Origin: Actinomadura parmotrematis
Lineage (GTDB): Bacteria; Actinomycetota; Actinomycetes; Streptosporangiales; Streptosporangiaceae
Reading direction: 5' to 3'
Assembly (NCBI RefSeq): GCF_019458805.1
Contig: NZ_JAIBOA010000010.1
Location: forward strand, 213,303 to 277,302
DNA: 64,000 nucleotides
The notes below the pieces were generated by a model. That model was not told the origin of the DNA and made no database searches. It saw only the letters and a program-made list of their open reading frames with translations. The stretch's first letter is position 1, and each line of letters opens with the position of its first letter. Below, one piece after another: positions 26,120-35,409 of the stretch. The translations under genes were made by a program, and so were the position numbers.

Positions 26120-26668
26120 TCAAGGCAGCAGCTTGTGCTTGCGCGCCCAGCTGGGATACTCACCGCCGCTGCAGGGCAGCCGCATTCCGGTGTGGCGCAG
26201 AGCGTCGACGAGGCTGGCGACGTTCACCTCGGTGAGTTCGCCCTTCCTGCAGGCCCGGCTGAGCAGCCACAGTGTTCCGTGGACGTCGAGTCCATGCCTG
26301 CGGCCGACGGAGACCGCCTCCCGATCATCGGTGAGAGCCACGGCGTTCTGCAGTTCCGCCGTCGCGAAGATGCTGGCTTCGCCGCGGTCGCGGTCCCCGG
26401 AGCCGAGACGCTCGGTCCAGGTCACGAAAGCGCGGAGCTCCTCCAGCGTGTCGAGCCGTTTCACCTCCAGCCAGTCCAGTTCCTCGGCCTTGGCGAGAGC
26501 GAGCTGAGCGTTGGCTGCGCGGAGTTCCTCACAGACCACCCGGGTGGTGTAGCACGGCGTACCAGCGTGCAGATCCCGCAGGACGTCGATCCGATCCGCC
26601 AAGGCGAAATGGCTCAGCAGCATCGTGTCGAAGACCAGCGCCGTGGACGCGGGCGTCGGGGCTCTCAT
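26120..26668 (-). CDS. PIN-domain protein, putative toxin
   Basis: A 182-residue PIN-like nuclease-fold protein. Acidic positions expected for the metal site are visible in LVFDTMLLSHFAL, VVCEELRAA, GEASIFATAELQNAVALTDDREA. The ATG overlaps the stop of the upstream XRE-ImmA gene (ATGA), so the two are made together. PIN proteins paired with an Xre-plus-metallopeptidase partner are a known toxin-antitoxin class; RNase activity here is inferred. Confidence 0.75.
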   Translation of the reverse strand: MRAPTPASTALVFDTMLLSHFALADRIDVLRDLHAGTPCYTTRVVCEELRAANAQLALAKAEELDWLEVKRLDTLEELRAFVTWTERLGSGDRDRGEASIFATAELQNAVALTDDREAVSVGRRHGLDVHGTLWLLSRACRKGELTEVNVASLVDALRHTGMRLPCSGGEYPSWARKHKLLP

Positions 26669-27753
26669 GGCGCGGTGTCGAGCTCCTCCCGGTCCGGGAG
26701 GTCGGACGCGTCCAGCTCGCCGCGCAGCATCTCGATCGCGCGAGCGCTGGAGATGAGGGAACCACGCCACGCCTGAAGCACGGCCTGCGCGTACAGGGGA
26801 GGCACCCGGATCGATTCCAGATCGGGTTGCGGCGCGAAGCGGACGGCTTCCATCAGCTCCGCCTTGGTGGGGCGGTCCTGGTGCCTGAGTTTCCGCCCGT
26901 CACCGACCCCCGCCTTGACGGCCTGGTGCACCGCGAGCGTCCACGACGTCCGGTACACGGCCGCCAGCCGGATCAGGTCGCGCCGGGAGCACTCGCCTTC
27001 CGTCGCCGCCTGTTCGACGGCCGACATGGGGAGCAGAAGCTCGGCCGCGAAACTGTTGATCACCCGTTCCCGGTGATCACGGGATGTGTGCACGCCGAGA
27101 TCGCTGGAATACTCGTCGCCCAGCACGAAATGTCCCAGCTCGTGAGCGGCCGTCGAGCGACGCCGGCCGGGGTCGCCGGTCACGCTGACGACGGCGGCGG
27201 CCACCCCGCCCTCGATGAGCGAAGCGCCGTCCCCGGGTGTCTCCACCACGGCCACCAGTTGGCCCATCCGCTGGCACACGCCCATCAGGGACGCGACCGG
27301 GTCGGTGCCGAGATCGAGGACCCCCCGTACCCATTGCGCGGCCTCCACGGCGGAACGGTGATCCTGGACAGGCCGGTCGTAGGACTGGTGGGCGGGCAGG
27401 GCCAGACTTCCCAGCGCCACCAGCTGTTCGATGTCGGCGAGCCACGCCTGAAGCGCCGCTTCCAAACGGTAGGACTGGCCAGCCACGTCGCTCGTGGTGT
27501 CGTCGGAGAGTTCGACGCGGCGCGACAGCACCTCGGGCGGCCGGGTGAGGAAATGGGACATCGGCAGCTTGAGCACTTCGGCCAGCCTTGCGAGTTCCAG
27601 CGCGTCGACCTCACGCTTGCCGGCCTCGACCTTCACGACGATGGTGCGCCCCAGTCCCAACCGCTGCCCGAGCGCCTCTTGGGACAGGCCTGCGGCTATC
27701 CGAGCCTCGCGCACCCGCCGCCCCAGGTCAGGCCATGACCAGGTGCCATCCAT
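26665..27753 (-). CDS. XRE regulator with ImmA/IrrE metallopeptidase domain, putative antitoxin
   Basis: A 362-residue two-domain protein. Residues 10-70 are an XRE helix-turn-helix (RVREARIAAGLSQEALGQRL, then TIVVKVEAGKREV). The middle holds an ImmA/IrrE (COG2856) zinc-peptidase with AAHELGHFVLGDE, i.e. an intact HExxH. Such proteins either act as antitoxins or cleave a repressor on induction. It is coupled to the PIN gene. No Shine-Dalgarno sequence precedes the ATG at 27753 or the alternative GTG at 27771, so translation may be leaderless. Confidence 0.85.
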   Translation of the reverse strand: MDGTWSWPDLGRRVREARIAAGLSQEALGQRLGLGRTIVVKVEAGKREVDALELARLAEVLKLPMSHFLTRPPEVLSRRVELSDDTTSDVAGQSYRLEAALQAWLADIEQLVALGSLALPAHQSYDRPVQDHRSAVEAAQWVRGVLDLGTDPVASLMGVCQRMGQLVAVVETPGDGASLIEGGVAAAVVSVTGDPGRRRSTAAHELGHFVLGDEYSSDLGVHTSRDHRERVINSFAAELLLPMSAVEQAATEGECSRRDLIRLAAVYRTSWTLAVHQAVKAGVGDGRKLRHQDRPTKAELMEAVRFAPQPDLESIRVPPLYAQAVLQAWRGSLISSARAIEMLRGELDASDLPDREELDTAP

Positions 27754-27930
27754 AGTGCGATTTTGGCACACAGGCTCGAGATCGAGGAGAACGAATACGT
27801 AAAGAAAAGCTCTCGTCTCGACCGGTAGCCGGATCCGGCCAGAAGTGGCTTTTCAGTGATTTCACACCTTGATGGTCTTCGGAACAGCGGTCACCGTGAG
27901 TGGCGTGCATGCCTTCTTCCGGAGGTGAGC

Positions 27931-29794
27931 GTGGCAGGAGCCCCGCGACCCTCGACCGGGACCACCGCACGAGAGTGCGTGGCCGAGTTCGGCCGGACGA
28001 TCGTGCAGAAGAGGGGGCTGGGCGGTGACGAGGAGGATCAACTCCGCGGCCCGCTGGAGACGTTGCTCCGCGCGCTCGGCTCCCTCATCGGCGTCGAGGC
28101 CGTCCCCTACGGGGAGGTCCGCCTGGCAGATCTGCGGGCGCGGCCCGACTACGCGGTGGACGTCGGAAGCGTGCGCGTCGGCCATCTCGAATTGAAGCGG
28201 CCCGGCAAGGGAGTTCCCGGAGCCCGGAATGGCGTCCGGCGAAGCGGGACCGCGAGCAGTGGGACAAGCTCCGCACCCTGCCCAATGTCATCTTCACTGA
28301 CTCGATCACCTGGGCCCGCTACGAGTACGGCGAGCGCAAGGCGCTGATCAGGCTCGCGGACACCGTCTCCGGACTGCGCCGTCCGGCTGCGCGCCCTGTT
28401 GACGAACCGGTCGGCATGCTGCGCACGTTCCTGCTCTGGACCCCCGAGACGCCTCGAACGCTGAGCGAGCTCGTGAAGATCCTCGGTGGCCTGTGCGGCC
28501 TGCTGAAACAGGAAATGTACGCCGCCGTCACCACGCCGGCGCGGCGCCGGTCCCAGATGCGCTTGGCGCTGCTGGCCGACGAGATGAATCCCATCACGAG
28601 ATCGCTCATCAGCTGAGCAAGCGGCATCTGCTGATGGGTCAGGCGTTCGGCGTTCTCACCGGCGGTGCGGACGGCGAACTGGACACGATCGAGACGCTGC
28701 GCCGTGTCCCTCCTTGGACGAGTTCAGGGCCGCCGGCCACGGCCGCTACGAGTCGGACCTCCACGGGATGCCGTGGGGCTTCCTGCGCTGGGCGACCTGG
28801 AAGGTCTTCGAGGCGGCGCGGCGGATGCCGGCGGGCGCGGTGGCGTTCGTCGTCCCGTCCAGTGTGATCACGAGCCGTGCCTTCCGCGGTCTGCGCGAGT
28901 ATCTGCGGCGCCGTTGCGACCTCGGCTGGGTCATCGAACTCACTCCCGAGGGCAACCGGCCGCCGACCGCGACCCGGGTCTTCGGACCGGAGGTGGGTCG
29001 GCGGTTGTGCATTCTCGTCTTCGCCAGGAAGGCGGGCGCGGAATCGGCAGAGGCGAAGCGTGCTCAGGTCCGCTATCTGGAGCTGCAGGGGACGAGGACG
29101 GAGAAGGTGTCCGTTCTGGCGGGATTGACCACGACGGACCCGCGATGGCGGCTCTGTGACGACGGATGACAGGCTCCCTTCCTTCCTTCCGTCCGTCGAT
29201 CCCGGCTGGGCGGCCTTCCCCGCCTTGGACGAACTGATGCCGTGGCGGTCGCGCGGAGTCACCCCGGGACGGACAACCGGCTCTTGGTCATGGCACGTCC
29301 GCCGGCGGACGTGCTGGGACACACGGTCCGCCCGGAGGACATGCTCGCCTATATCGCGGCCGTTACAGCCCATCCCGGGTTCACTCGCCGGTTCCGGGAG
29401 CAGTTGCGGCAACCGGGCGTGCGTGTGCCACTCACCTCCGATCCAGCGCTGTGGAACCGAGGAATCACGCTAGGACGCGAAATCCTATGGCTGCACACCT
29501 ACGAACGACCGGACGGCGCAACCCCGCGACAAGCGCCGTTCGTCAGCTCTCGACGACTTCACGCAGATGTCCTGGAATCGGGACCTCACCGTGGAGTTCC
29601 TGGCCCTGCTGTCCGTCCTGACCGGATGCGTGCTACTACATCCGAACCAGGAAAGGCTTCTGGGCGAAATATGCGAGGGGCCGCTGATCAGCGGCGCCGA
29701 TCTCGTAGCGGCCGCAGTGCTCCCGGTACCGGAGACGGCGACGAGAGCGCCCAAGGCGCCTCCTCCGGGCGATCGGCTCTCCGTGCAGGACTGA
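27931..29794 (+). pseudogene. Decayed type ISP-like restriction-modification (adenine methylase) gene
   Basis: A broken gene whose pieces read in shifting frames. It starts from a GTG with GGAGG: VGHLELKRPGKG, then (frame change near 28222) DREQWDKLRTLPNVIFTDS ... ALLADEMN, (near 28588) SKRHLLMGQAFGVLTGGADG, (gap near 28710) GMPWGFLRWATWKVFEA ... VVPSSVITSRAFRGLREYL, (near 29165) LDELMPWRSRGVTP, (near 29265) LLVMARPPADVLG ... ILWLHTYERP, and (near 29555) SWNRDLTVEFLALLSVL ... GPLISGADLVAAAVLPVP. The order fits one large methylase/nuclease of the type ISP kind that has lost its centre and has at least five frameshifts. Confidence 0.75.
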
Positions 29795-29827
29795 CCTCCG
29801 CTGTCCTTGTCCTGGCTCCCAGGCCGC

Positions 29828-30181
29828 TCAGGCCTCGGTGGGGAGGCCGGTGAGGTAGAGCTTGCGGAGGCGGGTGGTGAGGTGCCAGGTGGTGCGGTCG
29901 CCGGCGCGGAGGTGGACGAGGGCGCCCGGGTTCAGGGTGAGGACGCTGCCGTCGTCGAAGGTGACGGTGCCCGTGCCGGCGAGGACGAGGAAGACCTCGT
30001 CGGCCTCGACGTCGGTGTCGGTTCCCGGGCCCGCCTCCCAGACGCCGATCTCCAGGGGGCCGCTCTCGTGCAGGACGGTGTGGGCCGTGGACAGGGCGGC
30101 GGAGGCGCCGTCGGGCTCGGCGGTCGCGGCCGCGAGGTCCTGGACGACGAGGCGGGCGGCGGCGATGCGAGGCGTGGTCAT
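29828..30181 (-). CDS. Cupin domain protein
   Basis: A 117-residue single-cupin protein (DUF861/EutQ-like): GPLEIGVWEAGPGTDTD, then DEVFLVLAGTGTVTFDDGS and NPGALVHLRAGDRTTW, ending with a conserved-looking RKLYLTGL strand. The metal-histidine set is incomplete, so the role may be binding rather than catalysis. It lies 74 bases downstream of the APC permease on the same strand and belongs to the amine/amino-acid unit. Confidence 0.8.
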   Translation of the reverse strand: MTTPRIAAARLVVQDLAAATAEPDGASAALSTAHTVLHESGPLEIGVWEAGPGTDTDVEADEVFLVLAGTGTVTFDDGSVLTLNPGALVHLRAGDRTTWHLTTRLRKLYLTGLPTEA

Positions 30182-30255
30182 GGGGGCCTTTCGGGGTCGG
30201 TGCGTCCGCCGATCCTCGCGGACCGGCGGACGCGGGCGGGCGGCGGGGCGGCCGG

Positions 30256-31674
30256 TCAGGCGGTCGGGGCCGTCCGGTCCTGGACCTTGGTGCGGTAGAG
30301 CCAGAGGGCGACGGCGGCGACGAGGACGAGCAGCGCGATCACCAGTTCCTTGTAGCCGCCGTAGCCGGTGATCGAGAAGCCGGTGGCGCCGACGACCAGG
30401 ACGACCAGCAGGAACGCCGCGAGGAGCCAGGCGAGCGGGACGAAGGCGTTCGGCAGCCGGATGGGGCGCGGGGCGTCGGGCCGGTCGCGGCGCAGCAGCG
30501 CGAAGCCGGAGATCGCCAGGACGTGGGTGAGGATGTAGCCGAGGTTGCCGGTCACGATGATGGCCAGCGGCGTCTTCAGCACCACCAGCACCACGACGTT
30601 GATCACCAGGGCGACGGCCAGCGCGCGGGCCGGGACGCCGCGCTTGTCGAGCACGCCCATCTGGCGGACGGTGGTGCCCTCGGTGCCCATGTTGTACAGG
30701 ACGCGGGAGCCGTCGGCCAGGCCGGTGATCATGATGAGCAGCAGCGAGGCGATGAGGAAGACCGTCATGACGTCGGCGGCGCCGCCGACCAGGTCCTGGA
30801 AGGCGCCGACGTAGAAGGTGGTCGGGTCGTCGGCGATCTTCTGCTCGCCGACGTACCCGGCGAGGGCGAGCGGCAGCAGGACGAACACGCCGAGGGAGAA
30901 CAGGACGCCGGCGCGCAGCGCGCGGGAGGTGTCGCGGACGGTGTCCTTGTACTCGGGGGCGAAGGTCGCGCAGACCTCGACGCCGAAGGACGTCCAGGCC
31001 ATCACGTACAGCCAGACGAGCGCCTCGCGCAGCCCGGCGGCGCCGTGCAGGTTCCAGTGCAGGCCCGAGGCGCTCCAGTCGCCGGACGCGAACGGCAGCA
31101 CGAGGAACACCGCGAGCGGGATGAGCAGCATGCCGCCGGTCAGGTAGACGACCCACAGCGCGACGTGCAGGCCGATCATGGCGGCGGCGAACAGCAGGAC
31201 GATCACCGCGACGCCGACCAGGATCGGGAAGCTCAGCTCGGCCGGGCCGAGCGAGAGGGACCAGTCCTGGTCGGGGAACCACTGTGCCTGGACGAGCGAG
31301 CCGATGATGCCGGCGTAGACCGACAGCGCCGTCGTCCAGGGGAACCAGTAGCCGATGCTGGCGATCGGGCCGACGGCGGGGACGCGGCTGCGCCAGCCCT
31401 CGGCGGCGTAGTGGGCGATGCCGCCGGAGGCGTCGGGGAACATCGCGGCGAGCTCGGTGTAGATCCAGTTGGTCGCGGTGGCCAGCACCATCGACAGCGC
31501 CCAGATGGCGATGGCGCCCCAGGCGCCGAGGCCGCCGATGGACGCGCCGAGCGAGGCGATCAGGGCGGCGGGCATGGTCAGGGACATGGCGAAGCCGTCC
31601 CACCAGCGCATCTTCTTGGCCAGCGCGGGCGGTCCGGTGTCGGCCGGGGCGGCGGACTCGGGTGTGGCGGTCAT
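30256..31674 (-). CDS. APC-superfamily amino acid/polyamine permease
   Basis: A 472-residue membrane protein with 12 predicted helices. Family signatures include the early SLTMPAALIASLGASIGGLG, ELAAMFPDASGGIAHYAAEG and a helix-6-like MAWTSFGVEVCATFAPEY. It imports an amino acid, amine or polyamine. GGGAGG precedes the ATG. It is divergent from an aldehyde dehydrogenase across a 216-base regulatory interval and next to a flavin oxidase, so the substrate is probably oxidised by those enzymes. Confidence 0.88.
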   Translation of the reverse strand: MTATPESAAPADTGPPALAKKMRWWDGFAMSLTMPAALIASLGASIGGLGAWGAIAIWALSMVLATATNWIYTELAAMFPDASGGIAHYAAEGWRSRVPAVGPIASIGYWFPWTTALSVYAGIIGSLVQAQWFPDQDWSLSLGPAELSFPILVGVAVIVLLFAAAMIGLHVALWVVYLTGGMLLIPLAVFLVLPFASGDWSASGLHWNLHGAAGLREALVWLYVMAWTSFGVEVCATFAPEYKDTVRDTSRALRAGVLFSLGVFVLLPLALAGYVGEQKIADDPTTFYVGAFQDLVGGAADVMTVFLIASLLLIMITGLADGSRVLYNMGTEGTTVRQMGVLDKRGVPARALAVALVINVVVLVVLKTPLAIIVTGNLGYILTHVLAISGFALLRRDRPDAPRPIRLPNAFVPLAWLLAAFLLVVLVVGATGFSITGYGGYKELVIALLVLVAAVALWLYRTKVQDRTAPTA

Positions 31675-31890
31675 GCGGGGGTCCTCCCGGAGGGGAGCGG
31701 GTCAAGGGGTGCTCCGAGTTATAGATCCAACAAAAGTTCACCGTCAAGACTCATGGATGAGCAATCGAAGCGGATCGTAAATAACGACTCGTGAGTATTG
31801 ACAGGCATCTTCTGTTGATTGCAGGGTGAGGACCACGTGATCGCGGCCCGCCGGCCCGGTCGTCCCGCTCCCCGGTAGAGAGGCCGTTCC
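31675..31890. promoter_or_regulatory. Divergent control region of the amine/amino-acid unit
   Basis: A 216-base interval, AT-rich relative to its surroundings, between the permease and aldehyde dehydrogenase genes. It contains a perfect 10-base palindrome ACTCGTGAGT (31787-31796), the near-palindrome CTCAT-GG-ATGAG (31750-31761), and imperfect far arms CAACAAAAG and CTTCTGTTG. These are plausible Lrp/AsnC sites for the regulator encoded at 34862; no site is proven. Confidence 0.5.
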
Positions 31891-33327
31891 ATGAGCAGCA
31901 CCAGCCCCTTCTTCATCAACGGCGCTCCCGCCGCCGGGCAGGGCGGCGGGACCGTCGAGGTCCGCAGCCCCGGCACCGGCGAGCGGGTCGGCGCGATCCC
32001 GGCGGCGTCGGCCGCCGACGTGGACGCCGCGGTGCGCGCGGCCCGCGCCGCGCAGCCCGCCTGGGCGTCCACCAACGTGTGGGAGCGCGCCGAGCTGTGC
32101 CACCGCATCGGCGACGAGCTCGGCGAGCGGGTGGACGAGCTGGCGCGGCTGCAGAGCCTGGAGCAGGGCAAGCCGCTGGCGGAGTCGGTCGCCGACATCG
32201 AGGAGGCCGCCAAGCTGTTCCACCTGCACGCCGAGGACGCGGTGCGGCTGCACGGCGAGACGATGCCCTCGACCGACTCGCGCAAGCGGATGTTCACCTT
32301 CCACCGCCCGGTCGGCACCTGGGCGATCATCACGCCGTGGAACTTCCCGCTGCTGATGATGGCCGAGTTCGTCGCGCCCGGCCTCGCCACCGGCAACGCG
32401 CACGTCGTCAAGCCGCCGGAGAACACCCCGCTGACGGTGCTGAAGGCCATGGAGGCGTTCGAGGCGGCGGGCGTCCCGGCCGGGCTGGTCAACATCATGC
32501 CCGGCGGCGGGCAGGCCGGCGAGGCGCTGGTGACGCACGACGGCATCGACGCGATCGGCTTCATCGGGTCCTCGGCCACCGGCGCGCGCATCCAGGCCGC
32601 GGCCGGGCTGAAGCGCTCGGTCATGGAGTGCTCGGGCAACGGCCCGGTCGTCGTGCTCGCCGACGCCGACCTGGACGCCGCCGCCCGCGCCGCCGTCGAC
32701 GGCGCCTACCTCTGCGCGGGGCAGGTGTGCTGCGCCACCGAGCGCGTCGTCGTGCACGCCGACGTGCACGACGCGTTCGTGGAGGCGCTGCTGCGCGAGG
32801 CCGGCCGCGTCGTGCTCGGCGACCCGTTCGACGCCGAGACCAACCTGGGGCCGCTGAACAACGAGGGCGTGGCCGCCAAGATGGACCGGCACATGGCCGA
32901 CGCCCGCGAGCGCGGCGCGCGGATCCTGGCGGGCGGCGGGCGCCGCTCGGGCATGCCGACCGACCTGTACTACGAGTTCACCGTCGTGGACGCGGTGCCC
33001 GAGGACAGCCTGCTGTCGCGCGAGGAGTCGTTCGGCCCCGTCGTGCCGGTCATCACCGGCCGCGACGACGACGACCTGCTGCGCATCGCCAACGACGACA
33101 AGCTCGGCCTCCAGGGCGCGGTGTTCACCCGCGACATGGGCAAGGCGTTCCGGTTCATGGAGGAGATGGCCGTCGGCCAGGTCGTCGTCAACGACAGCAA
33201 CTCCTGGTGGGACGTCAACATGCCGTTCGGCGGCGCGGGCGGCCGCGGCACCGGCTGGGGCCGCATCGGCGGCAAGTGGACGCTGCTGGACATGACCGAC
33301 GTCCGCACCGGCGTCATCAGCGTCTGA
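31891..33327 (+). CDS. NAD(P)-dependent aldehyde dehydrogenase
   Basis: A 478-residue ALDH-superfamily enzyme oxidising an aldehyde to the acid. The cofactor-binding TPWNFPLLMMAEFVAPGLA is followed by the general-base region VMECSGNGPVV (E246) and the nucleophile region LCAGQVCCATERV (C280). ESFGPVVPV and the C-terminal PFGGAGGRGTGWGRIGG are standard. Succinate-semialdehyde and betaine-aldehyde type enzymes look like this. With the downstream oxidase it would finish oxidation of an amine-derived aldehyde. Confidence 0.93.
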   Translation: MSSTSPFFINGAPAAGQGGGTVEVRSPGTGERVGAIPAASAADVDAAVRAARAAQPAWASTNVWERAELCHRIGDELGERVDELARLQSLEQGKPLAESVADIEEAAKLFHLHAEDAVRLHGETMPSTDSRKRMFTFHRPVGTWAIITPWNFPLLMMAEFVAPGLATGNAHVVKPPENTPLTVLKAMEAFEAAGVPAGLVNIMPGGGQAGEALVTHDGIDAIGFIGSSATGARIQAAAGLKRSVMECSGNGPVVVLADADLDAAARAAVDGAYLCAGQVCCATERVVVHADVHDAFVEALLREAGRVVLGDPFDAETNLGPLNNEGVAAKMDRHMADARERGARILAGGGRRSGMPTDLYYEFTVVDAVPEDSLLSREESFGPVVPVITGRDDDDLLRIANDDKLGLQGAVFTRDMGKAFRFMEEMAVGQVVVNDSNSWWDVNMPFGGAGGRGTGWGRIGGKWTLLDMTDVRTGVISV

Positions 33328-33334
33328 CGCCCTC

Positions 33335-33366
33335 CCCCGGGCCGGCCGCCCGGCGCCGGCCCGGGG
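33335..33366. terminator. Strong GC hairpin between ALDH and oxidase genes
   Basis: Perfect 11-base arms, CCCCGGGCCGG (33335-33345) and CCGGCCCGGGG (33356-33366), lie 8 bases after the aldehyde dehydrogenase stop. As the next gene is on the same strand, the hairpin may attenuate read-through or protect the upstream mRNA rather than stop transcription fully. Confidence 0.6.
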
Positions 33367-33404
33367 ACCTCCCGCCCCGCTCCCGCCGCACCCCCCGAGG
33401 ACCG

Positions 33405-34808
33405 ATGAACCCCACCGCCCCGCACCGCTCCCGGCTCGGCGGCGCCGCCCCGACGCCGTTCTGGCTGGACCGCCCGGACCGGCCCGCGCCGCTGCCCCGG
33501 CTCACCGCCGACACCCGCTGCGACCTCGCCGTCGTCGGCGGCGGCTACACCGGCCTGTGGACGGCGCTGCTCGCCAAGCGCCGCCGGCCCGGCCTGGACG
33601 TCCTGGTCGTCGAGCAGCGGACCTGCGGGCACGCCGCCAGCGGCCGCAACGGCGGGTTCTGCTCGCCGAGCATCACCCACGGCCTGGCCAACGGCGCCGA
33701 GCGTTGGCCGGACGAGATCGGCGACCTGCAGCGGCTCGGCATGGCCAACTTCGCGGCCATGGAACGCGACCTGGAGACCTACGGGATCGACTGCGGGTTC
33801 GTCCGGTCGGGCAAGGTGTCGCTCGCCGCCACCCCTTGGCAGGAGCGGGCCCTGCGGCAGGGCGCCGAGCTGGCGCGCCGCCACGGCGAGCGCGCCGAGT
33901 TCCTGGAGGGCGCCGAGCTGCGCGCCTACGTCGACTCGCCGCTCTGGTCGTCGGGCCTGCTGCTGCGCGACTACGCCCTGCTGGACCCGGTGCGGCTGGT
34001 GGACGGCCTGCGCCGGGCGTGCCTGGACGCCGGCGTCCGCATCGCCGAGAACACCGAGGTCACCGGCCTGCACGCGCCCCGGCGCGGCCGCGTCCGGCTG
34101 CGCACCCCCTACGCCGAGGTGGCGGCGGTTCAGGTGGCGCTCGCCACGAACGTGTACCGGCCGCTGCTGAGGCGGCTGCGCCTCAGCTGGATCCCCGTCT
34201 ACGACTACGCGCTGGTCACCGAGCCGCTCAGCGAGGAGCGGCTCGCCGAGATCGGCTGGACGGGCGACCACGGGCTGTCCGACGCCGGCAACCAGTTCCA
34301 CTACTTCCGCAAGACCGCCGACGACCGCATCCTGTGGGGCGGCTACGACGCCGTCTACCACTGGGGCGGCCCGGTGGACGAGGCGCTCACCCAGCGGCCG
34401 GAGACCTTCGACGTCCTCGCCGCGCAGTTCGCCGAGGCGTTCCCGTCGCTGGCGGACGTCGCGTTCACCCACGCGTGGGGCGGGATCATCGACTCCACGA
34501 CCCGGTTCGCGATGTTCGCCGGGACGGCGTCGGGCGGCCGGATCGGCTACGCGCTCGGCTTCACCGGGCTCGGCGTCTCGGCCACCCGGTTCGGCGCCGA
34601 GGCGATGCTGGACCTGCTGGCCGGCCGCGCCACCGAGCGCACCCGCCCGGCGATGATCCGCCGGCCGCCGGTGCCGTTCCCGCCCGAGCCGGTCCGCTAC
34701 CTCGGCGTGCAGGCGACCCGCCGGTCGCTGGACCGCGAGGACCGCACCGGCCGCCGCGACGCCTGGCTGCGGCTGCTGGACCGCCTCGGGCTCGGGTTCG
34801 ACTCCTGA
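33405..34808 (+). CDS. FAD-dependent amine/amino-acid oxidase (DadA/PuuB-like)
   Basis: A 467-residue flavoprotein of the DAO superfamily. The FAD motif is LAVVGGGYTGLWTALLAK (residues 42-59), then GHAASGRNGGFCSPS, typical of gamma-glutamylputrescine oxidase-type enzymes, and the late THAWGGIIDSTTRFAMF and YALGFTGLGVSATRFGAE. It probably oxidises an imported amine or D-amino acid, giving an aldehyde or keto acid for the neighbouring dehydrogenase. The ATG lies four bases after CGAGG. Confidence 0.9.
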   Translation: MNPTAPHRSRLGGAAPTPFWLDRPDRPAPLPRLTADTRCDLAVVGGGYTGLWTALLAKRRRPGLDVLVVEQRTCGHAASGRNGGFCSPSITHGLANGAERWPDEIGDLQRLGMANFAAMERDLETYGIDCGFVRSGKVSLAATPWQERALRQGAELARRHGERAEFLEGAELRAYVDSPLWSSGLLLRDYALLDPVRLVDGLRRACLDAGVRIAENTEVTGLHAPRRGRVRLRTPYAEVAAVQVALATNVYRPLLRRLRLSWIPVYDYALVTEPLSEERLAEIGWTGDHGLSDAGNQFHYFRKTADDRILWGGYDAVYHWGGPVDEALTQRPETFDVLAAQFAEAFPSLADVAFTHAWGGIIDSTTRFAMFAGTASGGRIGYALGFTGLGVSATRFGAEAMLDLLAGRATERTRPAMIRRPPVPFPPEPVRYLGVQATRRSLDREDRTGRRDAWLRLLDRLGLGFDS

Positions 34809-34861
34809 CCCGGCATGATGGTGCGCCGGACCGACCACGACCCGAAGGGCGGAACGCCGCG

Positions 34862-35392
34862 ATGGGCAGCACCAGCGCCGGCCGGCTCGACGACATCGAC
34901 CAGCGGATCATCGCGATCCTGCAGGCCGACGGCCGCCGGCCCTACAGCCAGATCGCCGAGGACCTGGCGATCCCCGCCTCCTCGGTCCGCTACCGGGTGC
35001 AGCGGCTGGAGGAGACCGGCGTCCTGCAGATCGTCGGCATCGCCAACCCGCTGACGATCGGCTTCGACCGGTTCGCGATGGTCGGCCTGCGGGTGCGGCC
35101 CGGCACCGCCCCCGAGGTGTGCCGGGCGCTGCGCGAGCTCCCCGAGACCTCCTACGTGATCATGACGGCGGGCGGCTACGACGTGATGGCCGAGGTGATC
35201 TGCCGCGACACCGAGCACTTCACCGACCTGATGAACCGCCGCCTGCACCTGATCGACGGCGTGGTGTCGACCGACTCGTTCTTCGTGCTGGAGGTGCACA
35301 AGCTCGCCTACGGCTGGGGCGTCGGCGAGGTCGAGACCGGGCTGCCGAACGCCCCCGAGCCCCCGCGCGAGGCCGGCCTCGACCAGCGCTGA
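34862..35392 (+). CDS. Lrp/AsnC family transcriptional regulator
   Basis: A 176-residue regulator. The HTH, DDIDQRIIAILQADGRRPYS and then VRYRVQRLEETGVL, is followed by an RAM ligand domain (FDRFAMVGLRVRPG ... GGYDVMAEVICRDTEHFTDL). It lies 53 bases after the oxidase and probably controls the permease, dehydrogenase and oxidase genes by sensing the imported amino acid or amine. The ribosome site is weak. Confidence 0.92.
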   Translation: MGSTSAGRLDDIDQRIIAILQADGRRPYSQIAEDLAIPASSVRYRVQRLEETGVLQIVGIANPLTIGFDRFAMVGLRVRPGTAPEVCRALRELPETSYVIMTAGGYDVMAEVICRDTEHFTDLMNRRLHLIDGVVSTDSFFVLEVHKLAYGWGVGEVETGLPNAPEPPREAGLDQR

Positions 35393-35409
35393 CGCCGCCG
35401 CCCGCCGCG

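Noticed and set aside
28019..28200. The first fragment of the restriction gene as a separate small protein
   Set aside because: Its sequence continues in another frame with family-typical order, so it is the 5' piece of one broken gene.
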